Assembly (NCBI RefSeq): GCF_036320965.1
Contig: NC_092225.1
Location: 7,250,502 to 7,314,501 of the forward strand
From: Panulirus ornatus
Taxonomy: Eukaryota > Arthropoda > Malacostraca > Decapoda > Palinuridae
Reading direction: 5' to 3'
Length of the DNA: 64,000 nt
In this document: piece by piece, positions 1 through 10,256 of the stretch
Layout of the letters: the number at the start of each line of letters is the position of its first letter
Position numbering within the stretch: position 1 is the first letter of the stretch
Translations under genes and position numbers: made by a program
Notes under the pieces: model-generated
Seen by the model: only the letters and a program-made list of their open reading frames with translations
Databases searched by the model: none
What the model was told of the DNA's origin: nothing

Positions 1-480
1 ATTTTCAAGCTTCATCCGACACTACGAAGCGGTTTGGACTTAGGTGCCACCTACGACAGCATCAGACACACTCCAGGGCCACAAAATCACTAGGCGTCCT
101 CAAGTGCAGCCAGACATCACAAAACGTCCTCAAAGGCAGCGACATATTACTAGACGCCCTAGAATACCGCCAAGGTACCATATGATGCCATCAGTTACTA
201 ACAGAAACTAGGAACTATTAAACTTCTCCTTCAAGTTGTACAGACTACCACTTGCAGTCATTCGCGTGTTGCTAGACACCATCAAGACGTCCCATAGCAC
301 TATGAGACACCACGAGACGTCCCTTGCGAGATCAAGACATACACAACGTTCCCAAATGTCTGACATCAAATGTCAAATGTCCGATATCCTCAACTGCTTA
401 TGGTAATACTAGGTGTCCTCGATTCCCAAATGTCATCGTTAGACCTTGAGTGCCACCAGATATCAATTAACGTTTTCATC
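1..480. repeat. Decayed minisatellite, ~40-bp periodicity
   Basis: Variants of a motif like ctagacgtcctcaaatgc recur about every 35-50 bases (near 90, 125, 150, 270, 290, 315 and 410) with many substitutions and indels. No open frame of note crosses it. It resembles the other eroded tandem arrays in the window and has no visible coding content. Confidence 0.45.
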
Positions 481-910
481 AGTCATCAGGCAATATCCGA
501 GGCCCTAGGCGCCATGATATACGACAGAATAAGTTCATCACTGTCATGAAACTTTAACTATACATCGGTAAATACATTCAGTGTTCACATTGCCACCTAT
601 TACAAAAAAAAAAAGAAAAGAAAATCAATGCTATAAATCAGTCAAAACTATGTTCAAGTTATATTACAGCTGATAGAGGTTTTGGCTTCAAGAGTTGGAA
701 AATAACGTAATGAAAGGCTGCTTTACATTAAATGTTACCTTAAATGCATCACCACATGTAAGTGTCCTGCCAGTGGAAACAAAGCAGGCCTTAGAGGCAA
801 GGGAAAACGGATAAGGGTGAAATGAGGAGGAACTGCAGAGGAAAACAAGTTAGGGAGAATGGGAAACAGTAACAGTGATCAAGAGAGTCTCAGTTCCGGA
901 TGCTCACTAT
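481..910. other. Unique sequence without recognisable feature
   Basis: AT-rich sequence with a short A-rich tract near 604. It may hold the 3' UTR of the minus-strand gene, but no AATAAA-type signal close to the candidate last exon was found. Confidence 0.4.
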
Positions 911-927
911 TCAGTTCTGTAGCACTA
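911..927 (-). CDS. Candidate terminal coding exon
   Basis: On the minus strand a pyrimidine-rich stretch ends in cttccag at 934-928. The following bases fit phase 1 of the preceding 32-bp exon and would add V-L-Q-N and then a stop at 913-911. Only four residues support it, so chance is a real alternative. No polyadenylation signal was found nearby. Confidence 0.28.
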
Positions 928-1225
928 CTGGAAGCCAGCAAGAAGAGTAACTACCCACAGGAACAGTAAGGTGTAAGCTACAAGGAGCCAATGTCCTCCG
1001 TCTGACAGCCCAAAGTCTCTCTCAGTGGTGTTCAGTGAGCGACCACAGCAAGCCACTACTGAATGCGTCTGGACTATGTATCTTACCGTCAGTAAATCTC
1101 TTTATTTACCACCCCACACGCTGTAGTGTGGGGAAAGAGTAGATCGCAGGCACTAGATAAACTTGTGTCTACAGAGTTATATAAATATAGATGAATATGC
1201 TTGAAATAAATATAGCTTTGCTTAC

Positions 1226-1257
1226 CTTCTCGAGTTCCTCCAAAGCTTCGTTTCATC
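1226..1257 (-). CDS. 32-bp micro-exon of the membrane-protein gene
   Basis: The acceptor is a good pyrimidine run ending cctccatag, and the donor is gaag followed by gtaagc. The exon takes up phase 2 from the upstream exon (AG+G = Arg) and continues as MKRSFGGTRE, leaving in phase 1. It lies only 59 bases downstream of the donor at 1316, so the intron 1258-1316 is very short. This basic segment lies in the tail, presumably on the same side of the membrane as the rest of the tail. Very short exons are easily missed by gene finders. Confidence rests on both splice signals and the phase agreement. Confidence 0.65.
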
Positions 1258-1316
1258 CTATGGAGGAAGACATTTTTATGGTTAACCCGTAAAAAAGTCA
1301 AGTGTTCCACACTCAC

Positions 1317-1744
1317 CTCTGTGGCGGGTGCCTGGGCTGTGGCAGATGGTGTGGCACCTCGGACGAGCTCACAGGACCGTGGTTGACAGAGCCCATGACG
1401 TTCCCTGCGGCGTTGTGAGCGGCGGCAACACCAACGCAGCACATATTCTGCTTGTTGGCGCCGACCATACATCCGGTGTGAGCAGTGGACGCACCCATAC
1501 ACGAACTAGTAGACCCCCCGTCCCCAGGGCGAGTCCCATGGGACAGATCACTGGGCATCACCACGGGATTAGTGGCGTCTATGGCCCTGAGGGGCACAGC
1601 CTCAGGGTCCCCGGCAACCGCCTGGGGACCTGGGTATCGCACGGACACGCCGCGTCTAGTCCTGTGGTCTTTGTTCATGGCACAAAATATTACCAGAAGC
1701 ACTACACACACGAGCGACACCATGGCACCGATGTACACCAACAC
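1317..1744 (-). CDS. Exon: second membrane helix and Cys-containing tail
   Basis: The acceptor is a strong pyrimidine tract ending ccctctgcag, entered in phase 0, and the donor is AG followed by gtgagt at 1316. The first 23 residues are a hydrophobic helix starting VLVYIGAMVSLVC. It is followed by the charged stretch NKDHRTRR, as expected for a cytosolic stop-transfer flank. About 110 further residues follow, rich in Gly, Ser, Thr, His and Pro, with scattered Cys (SSCMG, TGCMVG, QNMCCVG) that could be palmitoylated or disulphide-bonded; that is inference. The exon leaves in phase 2. It is clearly GC-richer than the surrounding intron sequence. No catalytic motif is visible. Confidence 0.75.
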
Positions 1745-2420
1745 CTGCAGAGGGTAAGGTGTTTTATGGTCACAGCGGACAGCTGGGATGTCTAGCATTA
1801 CAACCCTCCATAATCTCTATTGCTCATGCAGCTGTTGTCTTACCAGTTATGGCTCTGTGTCTCATGTAAATCATATCTAGAATATCTACTCTCAGCTTGG
1901 TTCGTGAAGCCAGGGACTTACACGTTATTTATCAAAATTATCTGCACGTACCAGACCGATTAGATTTAATTTTCCGATTATATTTACTGTTTGTACTAAA
2001 CAGAGCAAGAAGAAATATAACTTAAAAGAGAAAAGTCTAATGGAATTACATAACTATTTCGTGAGTATTAAGTCTAACTGAATTACTTAATTTCGTGAGT
2101 ATCATCGAGCCAACTGATACAACACAACTAATAATGATTTAGAAGTTATCAAGATGTTCCTCAAATAATGATCAGAAATATGGATCAAATAGTGCAAAAA
2201 AAAAAAAAAAATCACATCAGTACAACAACTGTTCCAGAGGGTAAAAACTGTGACATAAACTCTAAAAGAAATACAGATAAACTAGGAACTAAGGAAGGAA
2301 CCAAACAAGGATTTTACTCTCCTTGAAGGTTCAGTCGTCAGGTCCTGATGCTGCCTCACTAGAGCGGGAAACGGAAACGGTGAAAAGGCAATGAAAAAAA
2401 GTCAATTAGCAAATTAGGGG
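1745..2420 (-). other. Intron sequence, no feature seen
   Basis: AT-rich intron of the membrane-protein gene between its acceptor at 1745 and the first microsatellite. There is an A-run at about 2197-2210 and no open frame. Confidence 0.5.

Positions 2421-2503
<83 letters not shown>
2421..2503. repeat. (CA)n passing into (TA)n microsatellite
   Basis: About 24 bases of CA followed by about 59 bases of TA, directly abutting the Penelope-like fragment. Confidence 0.95.
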
Positions 2504-2507
<4 letters not shown>

Positions 2508-2764
2508 AAGGATCACAATTTTGTGCGTGATCAAGTATATTTCTACGAGCCCACGGGGAAAATGAAACACGGTAAGTTCCCAAGTGCACTTTCGTGTAAT
2601 AATTTGGTAAACATGTTTACCAAATGGCGTCCTAGCTACGTCTCTTCGTTGTATATCAGCTGACTGTTATATTTCCCTCTTGTGTCTCCCCTGATGATGT
2701 GATTATTACACGAAAGTGCACTTGTGAACTTATCGTGTTTCATTTTCCCTGTGGACTCATAGGA

Positions 2765-2765
<1 letters not shown>
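2504..2765. mobile_element. Penelope-like terminal fragment, foldback form
   Basis: The left arm (2504-2609) starts ggaaaggatcacaa and runs to the gtgtaataa motif. The right arm (about 2630-2765) carries the reverse complement of the same terminal sequence plus about 50 bases further in. The centre is the palindrome ttggtaaacatgtttaccaa. The same terminal sequence ends the GIY-YIG-containing copies at 28.7 and 49.3 kb, so this is a terminal-only derivative of that family. It is flanked by (TA)n on both sides and lies in an intron of the membrane-protein gene. Confidence 0.7.

Positions 2766-2840
<75 letters not shown>
2766..2840. repeat. (TA)n microsatellite
   Basis: Uninterrupted TA dinucleotides for about 75 bases between a Penelope-like fragment and the poly-T (3' tail) of a minus-strand LINE. 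Confidence 0.95.
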
Positions 2841-2857
<17 letters not shown>

Positions 2858-4304
2858 TTTTCTTTGTAGCTGTCTCCCGCGTTTGCGAGGTAGCGCAAGG
2901 AAACAGACGAAAGAAATGACCCAACCCACCCCCACACACATGTATATACATACGTCCACACACGCAAATATACATACCTACACAGCTTTCCATGGTTTAC
3001 CCCAGACGCTTCACATGCCTTGATTCAATCCACTGACAGCACGTCAACCCCGGTATACCACATCGCTCCAATTCACTCTATTCCTTGCCCTCCTTTCACC
3101 CTCCTGCATGTTCAGGCCCCGATCACACAAAATCTTTTTCACTCCATCTTTCCACCTCCAATTTGGTCTCCCTCTTCTCCTCGTTCCCTCCACCTCCAAC
3201 ACATATATCCTCTTGGTCAATCTTTCCTCACTCATTCTCTCCATGTGTCCAAACTACTTCAAAACACCCTCTTCTGCTCTCTCAACCACGCTCTTTTTAT
3301 TTCCACACATCTCTCTTACCCTTACGTTACTCACTCGATCAAACCACCTCACACCACACATTGTCCTCAAACATCTCATTTCCAGCACATCCATCCTCCT
3401 GCGCACAACTCTTTCCATAGCCCACGCCTCGCAACCATACAACATTGTTGGAACCACTATTCCTTCAAACATACCCATTTTTGCTTTCCGAGATAATGTT
3501 CTCGACTTCCACACATTCTTCAAGGCCCCCAGAATTTTCGCCCCCTCCCCCACCCTATGATCCACTTCCGCTTCCATGGTTCCATCCGCTGCCAGATCCA
3601 CTCCCAGATATCTAAAACACTTCACTTCCTCCAGTTTTTCTCCATTCAAACTCACCTCCCAATTGACTTGACCCTCAACCCTACTGTACCTAATTACCTT
3701 GCTCTTATTCACATTTACTCTTAACATTCTTCTTTCACACACTTTACCAAACTCAGTCACCAGCTTCTGCAGTTTCTCACATGAATCAGCCACCAGCGCT
3801 GTATCATCAGCGAACAACAACTGACTCACTTCCCAGGCTCTCTCATCCCCAACAGACTTCATACTTGCCCCTCTTTCCAAAACTCTTGCATTCACCTCCC
3901 TAACAACCCCATCCATAAACAAATTAAACAACCATGGAGACATCACACACCCCTGCCGCAAACCTACATTCACTGAGAACCAATCACTTTCCTCTCTTCC
4001 TACACGTACACATGCCTTACATCCTCGATAAAAACTTTTCACTGCTTCTAACAACTTGCCTCCCACACCATATATTCTTAATACCTTCCATAGAGCATCT
4101 CTATCAACTCTATCATATGCCTTCTCCAGATCCATAAATGCTACATACAAATCCATTTGCTTTTCTCTAAGTAATTCTCACATACATTCTTCAAAGCAAA
4201 CACCTGATCCACACATCCTCTACCACTTCTGAAACCACACTGCTCTTCCCCAATCTGATGCTCTGTACATGCCTTCACCCTCTCAATCAATACCCTCCCA
4301 TATA

Positions 4305-4308
<4 letters not shown>
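2841..4308 (-). mobile_element. RTE-like LINE, 5'-truncated copy
   Basis: Minus-strand non-LTR retrotransposon whose poly-A tail is the poly-T at 2841-2861. The frame 4156-3254 keeps 300 residues of reverse transcriptase: motif A region FMDLEKAYDRV, GLRQGCVMSPWLF, the catalytic FADDTALVAD, and the C-terminal LYGCEAW and MRCLR motifs. It is then interrupted, and the C-terminal tail ([11 protein letters not shown]) resumes at 3244-3044. The sequence near 4160 is also altered relative to sister copies, breaking the frame upstream. The 5' end stops at 4308 against (TA)n, at a point where the element itself reads atataattta. It lies within an intron of the minus-strand gene, in the same orientation as that gene. 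Confidence 0.9.

Positions 4309-4380
<72 letters not shown>
4309..4380. repeat. (TA)n microsatellite
   Basis: About 72 bases of TA between the truncated 5' end of one LINE copy and an opposite-strand LINE 3' tail. Confidence 0.95.
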
Positions 4381-4382
<2 letters not shown>

Positions 4383-4625
4383 GAATGAATAAAGGCAGAC
4401 AGTATGAATTATGTACATGTGTATATATGTATATGTATGTGTGTGTATATATATGTATACGTTGAGATGTATAGGTATGTATATTTGCGTGTGTGGACTT
4501 GTATGTATATACATGTGTATGTGGGTGGGTTGGGCCATTCTTTCGTCTGTTTCCTTGCGCTACCTCGCTAACGCGGGAGACAGCGACAAAGCAAAATAAA
4601 TATAAATGAATATAAATATATATAA
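4381..4625 (+). mobile_element. LINE 3' UTR fragment, long-UTR subfamily
   Basis: Plus-strand match to the end of the LINE 3' UTR: aaggcagacagtatgaatt, then cttgcgctacctcgc, then the agacagcgacaaag terminus and an A/T-rich tail. It belongs to the subfamily with the longer UTR also seen at 51 and 42 kb. There is no coding part. It ends about 40 bases from the exon at 4665, so this insertion lies just inside the intron next to a splice donor. Confidence 0.75.
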
Positions 4626-4662
4626 AATTTCATTCAAGAGGGAAACAAGACATATGTGACTT

Positions 4663-4664
4663 GC
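4663..4664 (-). other. GC splice donor (GC-AG intron)
   Basis: The exon ends CTTCAG and the intron begins gcaagt, which is the strong consensus of the minor GC-AG class. No GT donor in a compatible phase is evident nearby, and joining here to the acceptor at 1745 keeps the frame in phase 0. Confidence 0.6.
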
Positions 4665-4852
4665 CTGAAGGTGCGTCACGTGTCGCCTGTGGAAGATGCC
4701 ACCGGCTACAAGGAGGGAGAAGCCCGTCACGATACCCGCCACGAACATGGCCTGGGCTGCCCTGAAGCAGTAGTAATGGCACCTCTCGCAGCGGGAGCCC
4801 TCGCTCCCACCCGTCGTCCGCCCGCCACCGCCGCCGCTCCACCCGCCCACAC
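4665..4852 (-). CDS. Exon: Gly-rich linker, Cys cluster, first membrane helix
   Basis: The acceptor is gcggcag before 4852, entered in phase 1 so that G+GT completes a Gly codon; the exon leaves in phase 0 at a GC donor. The 62 codons begin VGGWSGGGGG and pass through a basic Cys cluster, RCERCHYYCFR. They then form a hydrophobic helix of about 23 residues (AMFVAGIVTGFSLLVAGGIF) followed by HRRHVTHLQ. The next exon starts immediately with another helix, so the two form a hairpin joined by about nine residues. The cluster beside the helix could be a palmitoylation or metal site (inference). Local GC is much higher than in the flanks. Confidence 0.75.
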
Positions 4853-5975
4853 CTGCCGCAGGACTCGGGTTAGGGAAGGTATCACAGAAGTTACAGTGGC
4901 ATGGTAACAATAACTGCTAATTAATGATTACCCCAACACCGAGAATTACTACTCATATCACTCATACAGTCTCTCAGACTTCTTACCTTATCTAAGCATG
5001 AATTCACACACACATCATACAGACACGTGGCTCAAACTTCAAAAGGACAAGATTAAGAGAGACAGAAACCAACACCAACACACATAACCAGGAGATACTT
5101 ACGAAACTTGCTAAATGATGGAGTATTTAGCTGGGTGTTCTTCACGGGTGGACAAACCCTGAGAATGACGCGAGAGAAGTAAAGAACGCAGTCAGAAGGT
5201 AAATTGAAAAGTATGCCAAAGTATGGCGAAAAAAACGTAGTTCAAGGATCGCATCAGAGAAAATAAACCTGGTAATGTTGGAGCAGTGCAAACGAAACTT
5301 ATAAAATAGGTAAGATCTGAAATAATCTGTCCTGAGATATAGATAATAGCTAGGTGGGAAAGTGGAGTCAAAGGAGGAGGAGAGGAGCGTCCTCTTAATA
5401 AGAGATATCAAGTTTCGGGAAAATATCGGTAGATGGCCGATGCAAACAGAATACAATAGGAAGAGTTACTGAAGGAGCTGATAATCTATATTCTTCTAAA
5501 AAAAAATTCTATGAAGAGAAAAATTTTTCAATAATTAAAATGAAGGAGTAATTAGGATGGCGTTGGAAGCAGCAAGACACGTACATATCAGAGATGTTAG
5601 AGTTCTAATCATGGCTGATTCATTTGTAAACAAAAAACTGGGAGAATCTAGATTCTCACAGAGATACAGTCATGCAGACACGAGTTCTTGGAGTGTATAA
5701 AGAAAAATTTTCTGTATCAGAATGTCAATGAGCTCACTGGAATCAAAGGGATCGACACGCTATATTTACTAAATCTCACCTGTACTTATAAAAGTATGGA
5801 AACCGAAAATATCAGATATGATACACAAACATGGCAAGTGATGAAATAATGTTTTGAGTTTGATTATGTGATTAATGACAAAAAAAGATCAGAGAGGAAA
5901 CAAGACAAAAAGAGGATATATAATCCTGGAAAAGACAGAAAGGTGCTAAGAATTCGATAGAGGAGATGGGTGCCT
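4853..5975 (-). other. Intron sequence, no feature seen
   Basis: AT-rich, stop-dense intron of the membrane-protein gene. Nothing beyond chance frames was found. Confidence 0.5.
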
Positions 5976-7560
5976 TTAACTGGAGACAGAAACAAGGTTA
6001 GAAAAAGACAGATGTAGCTCACTAAAAGGTCTGTCTAATGAAGCAAAAGAGTTTTGGGACGCCCCGTGGAGGTCATGTAGGTGACACAAGAGCCAGCCAG
6101 CATTTGAATTTGGATAGGTATACGAATGAATAGAACGGGTAAGATAAGGGTGAAGCAGAGAAACTTTGACAAGTAAAGAGATAATCTTAAACTTTTCGAT
6201 AAATCTTTTATGAGTAAATTGCTGCTTAAAGGGCAACTAATCAGACCAAGGGAATCCGAGGGTATAGCTGAAAAGATATGCATGGAGCTAAACGAGGTGT
6301 TCAAAAGTGTTTTCACAGAGAAAGACTCTAAAGATCCAACACCACGGAGACGGAATCGGGAACAGGCCCTGGAAAGCAATGAAAAGGCCTAGAAAAGTGC
6401 CCTAACCCATATAAGGCGCTGGGTCCTAATGAAGTTTCTCCATATACACGGAAGAAATGTGCAGATGCACTTTACAGTCCGCTATATGCATCATCCAGTA
6501 TGTTGTTGGAGGAGCGTACAGTGCCAAGGGAATAGAATAGGGCAAAAGTCGTGCACTATCTTTAAGAAAGAGGGTCGAGAAACTGCGCTGAACTACAGTC
6601 TCTCTGACGTGTGTAGTCTGTAAACCATCGGAAACTAACAATCACAGAACAAATCGATGATCAATTGCTAATAAGAATCTACTGAAGTGAAAACATGATT
6701 CAAGATCATGTGTAACAAATCTCTCACACTATGAAAGTTAGCATCCTATTGGATAATAGAAGGGAGACTATGTTCTTAGACTGCCAGAACCATATGACAC
6801 TGTTCTATACAGGAGGATGATTAAAAGGCTGAACACCACTTTAATGAATAAAAAATTAACTTGGTGGAGAGCAAAGGAAACATGTTATGAAGGCCTCCTC
6901 GAAGTATGTTGGGGCCACCATTGACGTGCCACCGAGCTCAGTCTTAAGACCAATGCTCTTCTTAATCCAGACAGACTGGATTCAGACCTATATGTTTCCA
7001 GATGGTCGCGAGAGGAGTAAATCACTACTGCAAAACCTAACAATGGAACCTAGACAAACTCCAAAGTTTGTCTGACACATGGTTGATGAAATTCAGCCTA
7101 ACCACATGGAAAGTGATAGAAGGCCTCAAATTCAATATCATCACGCAAGAAACAAGCTACAAGAATCAGTGTGTGAGAAAGACTTCGGAGTCGACACCGC
7201 ATCTAACCAGTCATCACAGCTCTACCACAGGAGGATTTTAAAGAGATATACTGCCTGCGGGTGAATATCAGAATCTCATTTAAGTCTAGGGATAAAGAAA
7301 TAAGCAAACTATTCTGACCATAAATCACGCCAAAACTGGGATACGTGTCTCAGGTCTGGTCACTGAAATTAAAGAGGCGAACAGAAATAACAGCGAAGGT
7401 CGTGATGAAAGCTACAAAAGTGGTATCGGAATTGAGATGGATAAGTTACACCAGGAGGTTTCCCCTACATGGAAGAGAAAAGTGTAAGGAGCGACTTGAT
7501 AACAAACTTCAAATTTCTAAACCAGTTTGATACGCCTACGGTAACACTTCTTTGAAAGAT
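5976..7560 (+). mobile_element. Decayed Jockey/CR1-like LINE
   Basis: Several short plus-strand frames, read in order, resemble successive parts of a Jockey/CR1-type reverse transcriptase. Near 6290 the reading is LNEVFKSVFTEKDSKDP; near 6420 GPNEVSP and a KKCADAL-like piece; near 6550 a FKKEGRETALNYS piece. The PPSSVLRPMLFLI piece near 6935 corresponds to the PQGSVLGPLLFLI block, and CEKDFGVDTASNQSSQ is near 7170. Near 7335 there is GYVSQVWS, like the EYxxxVWSP block. Frameshifts and stops separate all pieces, and the catalytic FADD block is not intact. It lies in an intron, antisense to the gene. Clade assignment rests on motif resemblance only. Confidence 0.6.
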
Positions 7561-7897
7561 AAAGGCAGAGCAACCAGAGGTCAAAGAGATTAATGCAAGA
7601 AACTTGTCAGAAAATACGTTCAGTAATTACATAACATCAGTAATATCATTAGAGTAGTGGATGAATGGCATAAGCAATGTAATGGTACTGTGAATGCTTA
7701 AAGCATACTAAGTTGAAGAACTTGTAAGGCAGTTTTGCAAGTTATGAAGATGAGGTCCCCACGAGTACAGAACTCCCTCCAAGTACTGTATAAATAGGTA
7801 ATTACTTACATGGATGGGACCTCGTTAACGTGGAACTCTATCCCGCACGCACAAATAGCTACAAACAAATAGGTAATGACACACAAGATTGACTCAC
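7561..7897 (-). other. Intron sequence, no feature seen
   Basis: AT-rich intron sequence between the decayed LINE and the donor at 7897-7896; nothing recognisable. Confidence 0.45.
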
Positions 7898-7987
7898 CGG
7901 GCTGGGGTTGGATGGGCTGGGGTACGCCCCAACCCCCGCCGCCTGCGCCGCTGGTCGACGCCTGTCCGCTGGAGCCACCGCCGCCAC
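7898..7987 (-). CDS. 90-bp exon: Gly/Ser- then Pro/Gln-rich linker
   Basis: The acceptor is accggcag before 7987 and the donor is CCCG followed by the consensus gtgagt. The exon is exactly 30 codons, phase 1 in and phase 1 out, so it could be skipped without changing the frame. It encodes GGGGGSSGQASTSGAGGGGW followed by GVPQPIQPQP, an unstructured linker between the His-rich region and the membrane hairpin. It is strongly GC-rich compared with the introns on both sides, which supports coding use. Confidence 0.7.
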
Positions 7988-8824
7988 CTGCCGGTAATAA
8001 CACCAACTACAACATCTTGCGAACTCGTTCTTGATACTCAACTGTACACCCAGCTTGTTAGTACTATCCTAAAGTACTTTTAGGCTGAATTGTGAAAAAA
8101 AAAAAGGTTTAAACTGATTATGGGAATCGTCTAAAACAGGTTTATACTGTTTAAAAGGAAACGTTTTTAAACTTTTGAACCAGACGATAAAACCCTTGAA
8201 TATGACGAGACGACCTTGGGTATTATGGCGAGGTCGTCATTCCCAATAGTCGTCATGTTCAAGGAAAATAACGCTGTGGCCGTAATGTTGTCCTTAAGAG
8301 CTTAACCATGTCATCCAGCTAACAAAATATACACTTATCAAAACACATTGCTACCGATGGGCACAATAGCACACATGGAGTATATCTTGAAGATGGAGCG
8401 GGATAGCTTTCAACTTATCTGCCCCGAAAGTAATCACAGCAGTATTATAATGATCCAGTAATTCAATGTGTAACCTGAACTTGACCTACTCTTACTCTAG
8501 TTTTCTTGTGGGTAAGAAGATGACATGTGATTATAAAGAGCGGTAATTTGGAGCTGGAGGCGCAAGTGAAACTATAACCTGGTTTGTCACATATGGTTCG
8601 GGCCATGGCAGATAGGCTTAAAAAGCACTGGTATCAACCAGTGCCATATGAAAATCAAACGCATTTTGAGACAGTGTCTAGCGTAAATGACTGGCTGAAC
8701 ATCTGTAGGTGGCAGAACTTGCCATACCATTAAAAGCTTTTAAGTCCAGCATTGCTTCCCTCAACTCCTATCATTCCTTACCCACTTCCCTATCTTCATT
8801 TACTCTCATTTTTTCCCATTCTAC
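7988..8824 (-). other. Intron sequence, no feature seen
   Basis: AT-rich intron. A run of A lies near 8094-8105. No supported gene or repeat family. Confidence 0.45.
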
Positions 8825-8965
8825 ACTGAATATGTTTGTAAATGATGACAAGGTCATGAGGAAAGTAAATCAAGACTGATCAACTAACAAAGAAACCTAA
8901 ACAAACCCCAAAGTTGGTCTGATATATGGTTGATGCAGTTCAACCTCAGGTTGTCTCGTCAACAA
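8825..8965 (+). mobile_element. Short LINE reverse-transcriptase remnant
   Basis: The plus-strand translation contains NDDKVMRKVNQD, then a PKVGLIYG/MQFNL-like piece. These match the order of the FADDTKVMRKV...WSDIWLMQFN block of Jockey/CR1-like reverse transcriptases. Only about 140 bases are recognisable, with frameshifts. It resembles the element at 6-7.5 kb. Confidence 0.45.
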
Positions 8966-9159
8966 AAGCCTATTTTCCATGATCACTCACTCTCGCTACC
9001 CTCTCCTCAACAAGCGGTAAATTATCATTTCATTTACTCATCTACTTATATTCACACATGGGCGCCTCCCTTTTCTTATACATCATGTGAAATACTTTCA
9101 AATTTGGCATAGGCTTAGCTAAGGACCCACATATGTGGTGAGGGCACATGTGGCTTTAG

Positions 9160-9300
9160 AGTTATCCTTAACGCTGAAGTATATAGGTACTGAAGACTTT
9201 CGGTTGGTGGAAGTCATACCTTAACGTCGACGGTCTTAATGACCCTGGTAGTTGTATGGCCTAGAGCCCAAACTACTAACCCCCCAACCCTCTAGCTGTG
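9160..9300 (+). repeat. Unclassified interspersed repeat module, copy 1
   Basis: It shares the block cttaatgaccctgg with a following tagt/cagt-g-a-ggtcta-like stretch and a ccaaac/ccaacc end with the segment at 18885-18990, in the same orientation. Family unknown; no coding capacity. Confidence 0.4.
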
Positions 9301-9621
9301 AACCATGAAAAGAACAATATGAAAGTTTTCCCATAAACGTTGGACACAAATGGTCGTCGACTTGGTAAACTTTATACTCCCATTTGTGTTGCTTAAAGTG
9401 TACTCAATGGAAAGAAGAATCTATATTTCTATTCGTTATAAATATAGCCGAGACTAATAACTATAGTCTATATAACATTCATCCTCTGTTCCACTCATAG
9501 AAGCAATTATAATATTCTCCCAAGACTTCGTTAGGTAGATGAATGGACATGTAGAAAGAAACAGACAAACTAGTTATCTGTACAGGTATTTAGATCGATA
9601 TTCTTTACCCTTGACGCAGAT

Positions 9622-9623
<2 letters not shown>

Positions 9624-9658
<35 letters not shown>

Positions 9659-9745
9659 CATTACTATCATTATTAATTATTATTATTATTATTATTATTA
9701 TTATCATCATTATCATTATTACCATCATCATTAGTAATCATTATT
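9624..9745. repeat. (ATT)n microsatellite, interrupted
   Basis: Trinucleotide ATT repeats with scattered ATC and ACC interruptions. Confidence 0.9.
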
Positions 9746-10256
9746 ATCATAATTATCAAAGTCAAGTTCTCGAAGAAACACAAATATCTCTAGGTTGATC
9801 GAATGTCTTGTCTGCAGGAGGTCGCGGCCTGTGTAATCTCACAGACTTCAGTAAAAGTTTCTGGCCTGTCTTAAGCTTTCATTTTGACACAGACTTTGCC
9901 ACTTAGATTCCACATGATCAAGACATGGACAAAAAGTCTACAAAAAGGCTTTTGCTGCTCCCGCCGCTGTTCCTATAACAAGCTTTATGTGCTACTCCTT
10001 ATATACACTGATTCTTAAGCATACGGGGATGGTAACAAGAACCAGCTATTACTGTGATATCTTATGGCAAGCAAGTCCAGTTACACTGGAGAATGGAAAA
10101 CAGAGTCGAAAGGTCAGAATTTCAAGTTCTGGGTAAGTCAGTGAAAGTCAATACGGGTTGTTTTGTATGAACCTTGATCTTTGACCTCGTTCGAAAGGAA
10201 TGGGTGGAAAATGGAGAGAGGCTTAGAGAAAGATAATAAAATATAATGATAATCAC
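9746..10256 (-). other. Intron sequence, no feature seen
   Basis: Unique AT-rich intron sequence directly downstream of the donor at 10256; no feature supported. Confidence 0.45.

Noticed and set aside
3020..3560. Plus-strand frames of 110-160 codons (Ser/Thr/His/Pro-rich), also repeated at 12.5, 20.2, 36.8, 38.3, 40.2, 42.3, 47.6, 50.4 and 51.7 kb
   Set aside because: They are antisense shadows of the LINE reverse transcriptase and recur in every copy.
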